Source: Chloroflexota bacterium (GTDB lineage: Bacteria > Chloroflexota > Limnocylindria > P2-11E). Taken from it: a stretch of 36,564 nt of DNA. Below are positions 9,118 through 17,737 of this stretch, one piece after another; position 1 is the stretch's first letter, and every line of letters starts with the position of its first letter. The stretch spans positions 1-36,564 of the forward strand of contig JACPOT010000083.1 in the NCBI GenBank assembly GCA_016191385.1, written 5' to 3'. Made by a program: the position numbers and the translations under genes. The notes under the pieces were generated by a model, which saw only the letters and a list, made by a program, of their open reading frames with translations, was not told the origin of the DNA and ran no database searches.

Positions 9118-10961
9118 ACGACATCGTGCCCGCGTCGGCGCTCCGATTCGGCGGCAAGGACGCGTTCGTGATCAAGCCCGGCTTCCGCACACGCACATGG
9201 ACCTACCGCGACCTCGCCGACGTCGTCCCGCGCGCCGCGCAGGTGCTGGCCGGGGACGGGGTCCACAAGGGCGACCGCGTGCTCATCTGGGGCGTCAACC
9301 GTCCCCAATATGGGATCGCGTTCCTCGCCGCGCTCCATAGCGGAGCGGTGCTCGTCCCCATCGACGTCGGCTCGCTCACCGACTTCGCACAGCGGATCGC
9401 GGAGCGCACGCGCGCGAACGCCGCCATCGTCTCTTCGCAGACGCGCGAGCGGGCCCGCGCTCTCGGCCTGCGGCTGATCGAGATGGAGGCGCTGCCCGAT
9501 CGCGCGCGCGGCCGGGACCCGCTCCCTGCGGCCGACGTCGCCGCCGACGACCTCGCGGAGGTGGTCTTCACCAGCGGGACGACGGGCGACCCCAAGGGCG
9601 CGATGCTCACCCACCGCAACATCCTTTCGAACGCGATGGCCGCGACGGAGATCTTCCCCATCGGACCGGAGCAGCGGCTGCTCTCGTTCATCCCGCTCTC
9701 GCACATGTTCGAGCAGCTCGCGGGCTTCTGGACCGTGCTGCTCTCGGGGGCCAGCGTCGTGTACCCCACGAGCCGCCAGCCCACGGTCGTGCGGCGAACG
9801 TTCCGCGAGAGGAAGGTCTCGATGATCCTCATCACTCCCGCGGTCGTTCGCTCGCTGCTGCTCGCCATCGAGCGCAACGCCGAAGCGCAGGGCCGCGGGC
9901 CGCTGCTTCGCAAGCTGCGCCGCTTCGCGCGGCGCCTGCCGATGCGCGCGCGGCGGATCCTGTTCACCAGCGTGCACCGCCAGTTCGGCGGGCGGTTCCG
10001 CTACATCGTCTCGGGCGGAGCGGCGCTGGATCCCGCACTGGGCCAGGCCTGGGCCGAGCTCGGCATCGACGTCCTCCACGGATACGGAACGACCGAATGC
10101 GCGCCCGCCGTGACCTTCAACCGCCTCGACCGCAACCGCCTCGGATCCGTCGGCGTGCCGCTCCCCGGCGTCGACGTGCGCATCGCTCCGGATGCGGAGG
10201 TCCTCGTGCGCGGGCCGAACGTCTTCAAGGGGTACTGGGAGAACGACGAAGCGACGCGCGCGGTGCTCGATGCGGACGGCTGGTACCACACGGGCGATCT
10301 CGGGGAGATCGACAAGGACGGATTCCTGTGGCTGCGCGGACGGAAGAAGGACATCATCGTCCTCGCCGACGGACTCAACGTGTACCCCGAGGACATCGAG
10401 AACGTCCTCGCCGCGGATGCGCGCATCCAGGCGGCGGCGACGCCGCAGCGTCCCGCCATCGCCACTGTCGTGGGCCTCCAGCGTTCGGGCGAAGAGGTCC
10501 AGGTGCACGCCGTCTTCCTGCTGAAGGACGAGCGCCTCGTGCGGGCCATCGTTCGCGACGCCAACACGAAGCTGAGCGGAAGCCAACAGATCCGCGGCTG
10601 GAGCATCTGGCCCGACGACGACTTCCCGACGACCCCGACGCAGAAGGTGAAGAAGCGCTTCGTGATCGAGCGGCTGCTCGAGCTCGGCCGGGCGGAGACC
10701 GCACCGGCCCCCGCCGCGGGAACGCCGGCACGCGCTCTCTCCGACGTGGAGCGCCTCGTGTCGCAGGTCGCCGAGGTCCCGGACGTTCGCGTCGTCGCCG
10801 AGGCGCAGCTCTCCGCGGACCTCGGCCTCGACTCTCTTCAGCGCGTGGAGCTGCTCGGCCTGATAAGGAGGAGCTGGGCACGTACATCGACGACGCGGCG
10901 CTCGATCCGAACGCGACCGTCGCCGATCTCGAGCGGATGGTCGCGAGCACGCGCGACCTGA
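9114..10961 (+). CDS. Long-chain acyl-CoA/AMP-dependent synthetase with C-terminal acyl-carrier domain; N-terminal part of a frameshifted ligase-ACP-acyltransferase gene
   Basis: VVFTSGTTGDPKGAMLTHRN...GYGTTECAP...WYHTGDLGEIDKDGFLWLRGRKKDIIVLADGLNVYPEDIE; then LSADLGLDSLQRVELLGLI (Ppant serine motif). Start uncertain (CTG 9114 or GTG 9126). Confidence 0.85.
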   Translation: MNDIVPASALRFGGKDAFVIKPGFRTRTWTYRDLADVVPRAAQVLAGDGVHKGDRVLIWGVNRPQYGIAFLAALHSGAVLVPIDVGSLTDFAQRIAERTRANAAIVSSQTRERARALGLRLIEMEALPDRARGRDPLPAADVAADDLAEVVFTSGTTGDPKGAMLTHRNILSNAMAATEIFPIGPEQRLLSFIPLSHMFEQLAGFWTVLLSGASVVYPTSRQPTVVRRTFRERKVSMILITPAVVRSLLLAIERNAEAQGRGPLLRKLRRFARRLPMRARRILFTSVHRQFGGRFRYIVSGGAALDPALGQAWAELGIDVLHGYGTTECAPAVTFNRLDRNRLGSVGVPLPGVDVRIAPDAEVLVRGPNVFKGYWENDEATRAVLDADGWYHTGDLGEIDKDGFLWLRGRKKDIIVLADGLNVYPEDIENVLAADARIQAAATPQRPAIATVVGLQRSGEEVQVHAVFLLKDERLVRAIVRDANTKLSGSQQIRGWSIWPDDDFPTTPTQKVKKRFVIERLLELGRAETAPAPAAGTPARALSDVERLVSQVAEVPDVRVVAEAQLSADLGLDSLQRVELLGLIRRSWARTSTTRRSIRTRPSPISSGWSRARAT

Positions 10962-11635
10962 AGCGCGACACGGGGATCTTCGGCTGGCCGCTGAACCCCC
11001 TCGTGCGGTCGCTGGGGATGCTCATGCAGCAGCTGCTGGTGTGGCCGCTGGTGACGATCTTCTACCGCGTGACGGTGACCGGACGCGAGAAGCTGCACGG
11101 CCTGCGCGGACCGGTGATGTTCGCGCCGAACCACACGCTGCACTGGGACAACGGGATCATCCTCACGGCCATCCCGCTCGGGTGGCGGTGGCATCTCGCC
11201 GTCGCGGCGGCCGCCGACGACGTGTTCGGCAACCGGCTCAACGGGCTCTTCTCGGCGGTCCTCGCGAACGCGTTCCCGCTCGCGCGCGAGGGCGCGATCC
11301 GCCGCAGCCTCGAGCTCCTCGGCGCGCGGCTCGATCGCAAGTTCAGCGTCCTCATCTACCCCGAGGGCGAGCTCACCGTCGGTGGCCCGATGCAGCCGTT
11401 CAAGTCTGGCACCGGACTGATCGCCGTGGAAGGCGCGACGCCGGTGGTGCCGATGAAGCTGAAGATCCGGAAGGTGTCGGTGCTGGACCGTGGCGACCGG
11501 CGCTGGGACCGCTCTCAGGTCAACGGATTCCGCGGGGATGTCGAGGTCGTTTTCGGCGACCCGCTGTGGTTCTCCGCCGTCACCGACCCGAATGATGCGA
11601 CGAGGAGGATCGAGTCCGCCGTCGCGGCGCTCTGA
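10865..11635 (+). CDS. PlsC-type 1-acylglycerol-3-phosphate acyltransferase domain, continuation of the preceding gene after a 1-nt frame change at ~10865
   Basis: KEELGTYIDDAALDPNATVADLERMV completes the ACP domain; then GPVMFAPNHTLHWDN (NHxxxxD) and IYPEGELTVGG. Confidence 0.85.
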   Translation, partial: KEELGTYIDDAALDPNATVADLERMVASTRDLKRDTGIFGWPLNPLVRSLGMLMQQLLVWPLVTIFYRVTVTGREKLHGLRGPVMFAPNHTLHWDNGIILTAIPLGWRWHLAVAAAADDVFGNRLNGLFSAVLANAFPLAREGAIRRSLELLGARLDRKFSVLIYPEGELTVGGPMQPFKSGTGLIAVEGATPVVPMKLKIRKVSVLDRGDRRWDRSQVNGFRGDVEVVFGDPLWFSAVTDPNDATRRIESAVAAL

Positions 11636-11688
11636 ACAGCGCTGCACTCTCGCGCGGACGGCTTAGCATCCCTCGCGGAGGTGCCGAT

Positions 11689-12396
11689 ATCGCGCGATCA
11701 GACCAGACGCTGCTTGGTGTAGGCCTCTACTCGGTCCCAGAGGCGTCTCGTCTCCTCCGGCTGCCTGCGACAACCCTCGTGCGGTGGATCAACGGTTATA
11801 GCTTTCCGCTGTCGCGATGGTCGAAGAGTCATAAGCCGCCTGTCTTTGCCCCGGCCCTGCCGCGAGCACATGGCCATTTGGGACTGACGTTCCTTGACCT
11901 CGTTCAACTGCGCTTAGTACAGGGGTTCCGCGGCGCTGGTGTCCCGCTGCAGAAGATCAGGACCGCCGGTGTCACCGCCGCCGACGTCTTTAGGACATCG
12001 CACCCATTCGCGTCCGAGCGGTTCAAGACGGACGGACGGGACATTTTCGCCGAAGTCGTCGTCGACGCGACCGACGTCGGCTTGCTGAACCTCAGTGCAG
12101 CTGGCCAGAGGACCTTCCCGGAGCACGTCGAGCGGTCCCTGCGCGAACTCACATTCGCCACCGAAACGCGTCTCGCGCGCCGCTGGCATGCGGCCGGCGT
12201 GGGCGGAGGGATCATTGTCGATCCAGGCATCGCCTTTGGGCGGCCCGTGGTGGAAGGGACAGGTGTCCCGACGAGCGTCATCTGGGAGCAGTCCCACACC
12301 GAGTCGGAGGCATCCCTTGCGCAATGGTTCCGCCTCGAGGAGAAGCAGATCCGTGACGCGCTGAGGTACGAAGAGACCCTTCTCGCAGCGGCGTGA
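11689..12396 (+). CDS. DUF433 antitoxin with MerR-like N-terminal HTH
   Basis: ARSDQTLLGVGLYSVPEASRLLRLPATTLVRWINGY...GGIIVDPGIAFGRPVVEGTGVPTSVI; no ATG/GTG/TTG start before GTG 11779; ATC 11689 follows GGAGGT by 6 nt. Confidence 0.75.
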   Translation: MARSDQTLLGVGLYSVPEASRLLRLPATTLVRWINGYSFPLSRWSKSHKPPVFAPALPRAHGHLGLTFLDLVQLRLVQGFRGAGVPLQKIRTAGVTAADVFRTSHPFASERFKTDGRDIFAEVVVDATDVGLLNLSAAGQRTFPEHVERSLRELTFATETRLARRWHAAGVGGGIIVDPGIAFGRPVVEGTGVPTSVIWEQSHTESEASLAQWFRLEEKQIRDALRYEETLLAAA

Positions 12397-12770
12397 CCTT
12401 CTTCTTCGATAACAATCTCAGCCCTGTTCTCGTCCAAGGGCTTCGGGCTTTCGGCGAAGACGTCCAGCATCTGCGTGACTCCTTCGCCGCGGAAGCGCCC
12501 GACACGGAGTGGATCCCCGAAGTGGCTCGCCGTGGATGGGTCGTGGTCACGCGCGACAAGCACATCCGAACGCGGCCGCTCGAGCTGGACGCACTTCGAT
12601 CCCACGGCCTCCGAGTCTTCATCTTTTCCCAGAAGAGGGATCCCGATCGATGGGGCTGGGTTGAGCTCGTTGTCCGCCGCTGGCTGGAACTCAAGCGCTT
12701 CACAGAGACCAATGGGCGTCCGTTCGTCGCCCTCATTCCGGAGCACGGCAGAATTCAGAAGGTCAGGTAG
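12393..12770 (+). CDS. PIN-like (DUF5615/VapC45-type) toxin partner of the DUF433 protein
   Basis: TFFFDNNLSPVLVQGLRAFGEDVQHLRD...GWVVVTRDKHIRTRPLE; GTGA overlap with antitoxin. Confidence 0.8.
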   Translation: MTFFFDNNLSPVLVQGLRAFGEDVQHLRDSFAAEAPDTEWIPEVARRGWVVVTRDKHIRTRPLELDALRSHGLRVFIFSQKRDPDRWGWVELVVRRWLELKRFTETNGRPFVALIPEHGRIQKVR

Positions 12771-12828
12771 ATGAAGTCGGCCGAGAGCTCGACGCCGGTC
12801 ACGCCGATGAAGCCAAAGACCGGTAGGC

Positions 12829-15021
12829 CTAGGAAAATCTCCTCTTGAGATACTGCTCGGCTTCGGGCAACCCGAACGACCGTGTCGTATTTCCCGACCT
12901 TACGAACAGCTTCTGAGTCCCATCGGCCCCCACATAGACCGCCTGGGTAGCCCGCGGGACCTGCAGCAAACACACGGTCAGCTCGTCCATCTGATGGAAA
13001 GAGATCCTCAGCTCCGAGGTTGGGACCTTCCCGAGCACTGCACCGAGGGTCGATCGGAGGAACTGCTCGTACGCATCCTCCGGCTTCCTCCCATCGAGTC
13101 CGACCACATCGTGTTCTATCCCTACGACATCGCCGTTGTCACTCACACCCACCACGACTGAGCCGCCATCCGCATTCATCAGTCCCGCGACCGCCTTGGC
13201 CAGTGACAGCCGCAAGGTCCGGTCTTCGCCCGCGGTATGACGATTGACGCGTGCGGACTCCTTGAACTCCGCACGGTCGCCTTCTCCCGAAGCGAGAAGT
13301 CCTTCGATGTCCACCGCTTCTTCGGGCTGGGTGCTCACACTGTCGAGGAACTCGTTGACCGTCGTCGCCAGCGCCGTACGGCGGTACGCAAGAAACTCGC
13401 GATATCGATCGATCTCCCAGAGCTCGCCGGACAAGGGCACGCATTGAGAGGTGAGGGCATCGGCTCCACGTTTTGCAACGATCGCGGGAAAGTAGACCGA
13501 AGGTGGCTTGTTCCCGATCGACCGGTTCGCTCCGCCGCCGACGAACGCGAGGTTGGCGATCTCGTTGATCTCCCGCCGCTCATATTCCTTCTTGGCAAGA
13601 AGGGACTTCGGGAAGATGTGGTGCTCCTGCACGAAGTGAAAGCGGCCCTGATGAGTCAGTGATATCCCGAGACCGGTCCACCAATCCTTCGCTCCGGCGT
13701 GGCGCAGAGCGAGATAAGTCGTCTGGAAGAGGGGGTTGCGCGCGCTGCGCCCGGCGAAGTCGCTCGCCTCGAATCGCAGTCGGCCGTGCTGCTGCTGAAG
13801 CAGGGCGGTCAGCTCGTCCGGGCCTCCGCCTGCGAACAGCACACCGAGATCCTTATCCAGGGTGGTCTCTGTCGCGCCCGAGTAGTGACCCAGCGCATTC
13901 GCGGTGAAGAGCCAGTGGAGGAGTGCCCGTTCATCAGCCCGGCTAAGGCGCATCTGACGGAGGACCGCGAAAACGGCGACGGGGACGACGAGCAGGGGTG
14001 ATGAGAGGAGTGACTCGTCCTCTATCCCCGCATTGCTGCGAAGGAAGTTCACAGCGAAGTCGAGCCCGCGCTTGGCGTCCTGCCACGAGTCTTGCAGCCT
14101 CTTGATCGGGATCCGCCCGACGGTCCGGAACCGGCTCTGCCTCGTCGCGAAGACGACAAGCGTTCTCACGATCATCCCGAGGTCGAACGTGAACCACACC
14201 TTCTCGCAGTGTTCGAGAAAGTCCTCGAACAGCTGTACTGCGGCCGGCCACCGCGAGGTGATCAAGGCGAGGGCCAGATCAGAACTCCTCAGCTTCATGC
14301 CCAAGGAGTTGACCCGAACGAAGATCTCCGTAACTTCCTCGTAGCTTAGGTCACGCTCCAGCACATGCATGACATACGGGTAGTCGCGGATGGCCCGGAC
14401 CCTCTGTAGACGCTTGGTGTACTTCTCCCATTCGGGCTGGTCAGGCGTCAGGTTGAGAGGCTTCAGCAGATGCCAATCGGTCACGGTGGTGTCGAAGATC
14501 CGCGAGACCGGGATCCAGTGAGGGTCCTTCAGCAGGAACCGGTTGGCAACGACGAAGGCCAGGCCGCGAACCCTCTCCTGAACGCTGACCTCATCCTCGC
14601 CGTCCTCGTCGTCGTCTTCGGAGGCAGCGTCGCCCTCGACTTCTGTCGCCTCAGAGGGCGCTCCCTCCGGATGGTCCAGGTTGAAGGCGATCTCCACGGG
14701 CCTAACGCGTTTCAGCTTCAGCGGCACGCCTCGCGTGATCGCGGACAGCGAGGTCAGCCTCTGCTGACCGTCGAGCAACAGCTTGTAAGCCCGGAACGTG
14801 CGATCATCCTGCTCCACCGCGAACTCCCGCTCGGGTACATCCTTGTCCGTCTCCCAGACGAGGATGCTTCCCGAGGGATAGCCGCGGTAGAGGGAGTCCA
14901 TAAGGTCGCGCACACGCGTAACTGGCCAGACGTATCTGCGCTGGATCGATGGCAGCCGTAGATCACCCTGCTGCACCATATCCACCAGGCTCGAAACGGA
15001 GATGTCGATCTTCTTCGCCAC
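12829..15021 (-). CDS. DUF262 (GmrSD/ParB-like) + HNH + C-terminal AlbA_2 (Schlafen-type) domain fusion, putative defence protein
   Basis: LRLPSIQRRYVWPVTRVRDLMDSLYRGYPSGSILVWE...LLDGQQRLTSL; HNH-like EHHIFPKSLL; AlbA_2-like EFKESARVNRHTAGEDRTLRLSLAKAVAGLMNADGGSVVVGVSDNGDVVGIEHD. Confidence 0.8.
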   Translation of the reverse strand: MAKKIDISVSSLVDMVQQGDLRLPSIQRRYVWPVTRVRDLMDSLYRGYPSGSILVWETDKDVPEREFAVEQDDRTFRAYKLLLDGQQRLTSLSAITRGVPLKLKRVRPVEIAFNLDHPEGAPSEATEVEGDAASEDDDEDGEDEVSVQERVRGLAFVVANRFLLKDPHWIPVSRIFDTTVTDWHLLKPLNLTPDQPEWEKYTKRLQRVRAIRDYPYVMHVLERDLSYEEVTEIFVRVNSLGMKLRSSDLALALITSRWPAAVQLFEDFLEHCEKVWFTFDLGMIVRTLVVFATRQSRFRTVGRIPIKRLQDSWQDAKRGLDFAVNFLRSNAGIEDESLLSSPLLVVPVAVFAVLRQMRLSRADERALLHWLFTANALGHYSGATETTLDKDLGVLFAGGGPDELTALLQQQHGRLRFEASDFAGRSARNPLFQTTYLALRHAGAKDWWTGLGISLTHQGRFHFVQEHHIFPKSLLAKKEYERREINEIANLAFVGGGANRSIGNKPPSVYFPAIVAKRGADALTSQCVPLSGELWEIDRYREFLAYRRTALATTVNEFLDSVSTQPEEAVDIEGLLASGEGDRAEFKESARVNRHTAGEDRTLRLSLAKAVAGLMNADGGSVVVGVSDNGDVVGIEHDVVGLDGRKPEDAYEQFLRSTLGAVLGKVPTSELRISFHQMDELTVCLLQVPRATQAVYVGADGTQKLFVRSGNTTRSFGLPEAEQYLKRRFS

Positions 15022-15069
15022 TGCTGTGGATCGCAGGCTATCCCGCGACGGGCGTCAGCGGAAGCCGCC

Positions 15070-15604
15070 TCAGATCTGGGAAGCGCGGTATTGCGTCTCT
15101 TGCACGACCCGCCTTGCCAGGAGGCGCGGCGCTTCCATGTCGCTCGTCATGACCGCGAACTGCTGTCCGGCGCGGTTCGTCGCGGAGGCGAAGGTCCCGT
15201 CGCGCGCGAGAACCACAGACCTGGCGCGTGCGTGGCGTGAGCAAGCGCGCGCGCTCCGCGCCGATCTCGGCCGCGAACCGCATCGCGCCGTCGCCGACCA
15301 ACATCACGTGCGGGAGGCGCTGCATGACGGCGCGGGCGATGGAGATCGGGTAGAGGTAGCCGCGCACCGCGCCGACGGATCCCGCGCGCCGCGTCGTTCC
15401 GTCCATGATCGACGCGTCGACCTCGACCTCGCCGAGGATGTTGGGCCACCCGCCGCGGCCGACGCTCGTGTCGCGCGGGTCCGCTTCGGCGATCCGCGCT
15501 GCGGCCTCGACCGCGTCGAGCGCGCTGCCACCGCGCCGGCGGATGCGCATCGCTTCGGGCAGCGCGCCCGCGCCGTTCGCGCTCGCGACGATCGCGACCG
15601 ACAC
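15070..15604 (-). pseudogene. Isoaspartyl peptidase/L-asparaginase (Ntn hydrolase) remnant with internal deletion and frame change near 15221
   Basis: GGSALDAVEAAARIAEADPRDTSVGRGGWPNILGEVEVDASIMDGTTRRAGSVGAVRGYLYPISIARAVMQRLPHVMLVGDGAMRFA...LLTPRTRQ, then another frame VVLARDGTFASATNRAGQQFAVMTSDMEAPRLLARRVVQETQYRASQI*; catalytic Thr region not present. Confidence 0.75.
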
Positions 15605-16011
15605 TAGCGGCCGGTCATGGAGCGGACCACACGGAACCCGGCGCCGCTCGGATCGCTCGCGTGCCGGCGCTTGGCGACGTCCTCGCCACCGCGGAGGATC
15701 CGGGCGCCGTCGGCCCACGAGTTGGTCCACTCGAGAGCGAGCACGTCCTCGAACACGCCCGCGCGCGCGGCCTTCTCCCATTCCCGCTCGTCGGGGAGCC
15801 GATAGATGTGGCCGGTGTTCGTCGTGAGCCAGCGGCAGTAGCTCACGGCGTCCGCCCAGGTGACCCCGAGCATCGCGCCCTCGCTCCCGTCGCCTTCCTT
15901 GAAGCGGGAGTATTCGGCGCCGGTCACCGGCCGTTTCGCGATGGCGAAGACGTTCACGTGCTCCGTGCGCGGCGGGTCGCCGAGCAGGGCGTCGCCCGCG
16001 CGGACGACCAC
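15604..16011 (-). CDS. SUMF1/EgtB/formylglycine-generating-enzyme-like domain protein, short
   Basis: VVRAGDALLGDPPRTEHVNVFAIAKRPVTGAEYSRF...VTWADAVSYCRWL...YRLPDEREWEKAARAG...RILRGGE...SGAGFRVVRS; frame open upstream to CTA 16029. Confidence 0.75.
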   Translation of the reverse strand: MVVRAGDALLGDPPRTEHVNVFAIAKRPVTGAEYSRFKEGDGSEGAMLGVTWADAVSYCRWLTTNTGHIYRLPDEREWEKAARAGVFEDVLALEWTNSWADGARILRGGEDVAKRRHASDPSGAGFRVVRSMTGR

Positions 16012-16025
16012 GGTCTCGGGCTCCG

Positions 16026-17723
16026 CTAGTTGGCGCGCTTCGCGCGCTCCTCTTCGGCGAGCTGGCGGCGCAGCACCTTCCCGATGAGCGTCTTGGGCAG
16101 TGAGGCGCGGAACTCGACCTCTTTGGGGATCTTGAATGGCGCGAGGCCGGTCCGGCAGTGGCTGGTCAGGTCGGCCGCGGTGGCGGTCATCCCGGGCTTG
16201 AGCACGACGAATGCCTTCACCTCTTCGCCCTTGATGGGGTGCGGCACGCCGATGGCCGCGCTCTCCATGACCGCGGGGTGCGTCGCCAGCATCTCTTCGA
16301 CCTCGCGCGGGTACACGTTGAAGCCGGAGACGATGATCATCTCCTTCTTGCGGTCGACGATGAAGAAATAGCCCTCATCGTCCCTGCGCGCGATGTCGCC
16401 GGTGTGCAGCCAGCCGCCTCGAAGCGCCTGGGCCGTCGCCTGGAGGTCGCGGTAGTACCCGTCCATCAGCTGCGGCCCGCGCAGCACGAGCTCGCCGGCC
16501 TCACCGTTCGGCAGGTCGTGCTCGCCGGTCTCGAGGTCGATGATCTTCGCATCTACATCGGGGAACGGGACGCCGATGCTCCCGACCTTCTGCTTCCCGG
16601 GGCCGAACAGCGGATTGCAGTGGGTGACCGGGGCTGCTTCGGTCAGGCCGTAGCCCTCGACGAGGTGTCCGCCGGTGATCTCGCCGAACCGCCGCGCTGT
16701 CTCGACCATGAGCGGCGCGGACCCGGAGATGCACGCGCGGATCGAGCGCAGGTCGTACTTCGCCGCCAGCGGCGAGTTGATGATCGCGTTGTAGATGCGC
16801 GGCGCGCCGGGGAAGGTGTCCGGCCGGTACTTCTGGATGTCCTTGAGGATGCGCTCGAGGTCGAACTGCGGCTCGAGGATGAGCGCCGCCGCGCCGTTGA
16901 CCGCGAGGAGCATCGCCACCGTGAGCCCGTACACGTGGAAGAGCGGCATCACCGTCATGAGGGCGCTCTGCGCTTCCCGGATGCTCGTGAACCAGGCGCG
17001 GCACTGGAGCGTGTTCGCCACCAGCGCGCGGTGCGACAGCATGGCGCCCTTGGGCACTCCGGTGGTGCCGCCCGTGTACTGCAGCACGGCGATGTCGGAG
17101 GAGGTGACCTCGGCCGGCTGCGGGTCGGCATCGACGAGCAGGTCGGCGAAGGCGACCGCGCCGCTGTCGCCGCGGAACGGCTGGCGGTGGCCGTCCTTCT
17201 TCTCCTTCGCCAGGGTGAAGAGCAGCCGCAGGAGCGGCGGCATCTCCTCCTTGATGTTGGTGACGACCACATTGCGGACCCGCGTGCCTTCGCGCGCCCG
17301 CTTCACGACCGGATAGAGGCGCGAGAGGACGACCGCGGTCTCCGCACCGGAGTCGTCGAGCTGGTGGCGGATCTCGCGGTCCGTGTAGAGGGGGTTCGTC
17401 GGGACGACCGTCGCGCCCGCCTCGAGCGCACCCCAGAACGCGATGAGGAACTGGGGACAGTTGGGCAGGACGACGGCGACGCGGTCGCCCTTCTTCACTC
17501 CGAGCCGCTGCAACCCGGCGGCGAAGCGGCGCACGTCGCGGTAGAGCGAGGCGTACGTCCGCTTGCGGCCGAAGAAGATGGTCGCGGTCGCGTCGCCGTG
17601 CCGCGCCGCGGTGTCGCGCAGGAACGCTGGCAGGGCGACATCCGGATAGACGACCGTCGCGGGAACGCCCACGTCGTAGTGGCGCGTCCACGCTCGCGCG
17701 CTCGTTGCCGCCCCTCCGATCAC
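16026..17723 (-). CDS. Long-chain-fatty-acid-CoA ligase / AMP-binding protein
   Basis: LQYTGGTTGVPKGAMLSHRALVAN...EGYGLTEAAPVTHCNP...GWLHTGDIARRDDEGYFFIVDRKKEMIIVSGFNVYPREVEE. Confidence 0.93.
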   Translation of the reverse strand: MIGGAATSARAWTRHYDVGVPATVVYPDVALPAFLRDTAARHGDATATIFFGRKRTYASLYRDVRRFAAGLQRLGVKKGDRVAVVLPNCPQFLIAFWGALEAGATVVPTNPLYTDREIRHQLDDSGAETAVVLSRLYPVVKRAREGTRVRNVVVTNIKEEMPPLLRLLFTLAKEKKDGHRQPFRGDSGAVAFADLLVDADPQPAEVTSSDIAVLQYTGGTTGVPKGAMLSHRALVANTLQCRAWFTSIREAQSALMTVMPLFHVYGLTVAMLLAVNGAAALILEPQFDLERILKDIQKYRPDTFPGAPRIYNAIINSPLAAKYDLRSIRACISGSAPLMVETARRFGEITGGHLVEGYGLTEAAPVTHCNPLFGPGKQKVGSIGVPFPDVDAKIIDLETGEHDLPNGEAGELVLRGPQLMDGYYRDLQATAQALRGGWLHTGDIARRDDEGYFFIVDRKKEMIIVSGFNVYPREVEEMLATHPAVMESAAIGVPHPIKGEEVKAFVVLKPGMTATAADLTSHCRTGLAPFKIPKEVEFRASLPKTLIGKVLRRQLAEEERAKRAN

Positions 17724-17737
17724 CGCGCTGGAGGATA

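Noticed and set aside
10855-10880. Programmed ribosomal frameshift in the ligase-acyltransferase gene
   Set aside because: AGGAGGAG resembles an SD stimulator, but no canonical slippery heptamer is present and other indels occur in the window; a mutation or assembly indel is simpler.
15022-15069. Possible attachment site or direct repeat at the island's right edge
   Set aside because: No matching sequence found at the left edge near 11636..11690.
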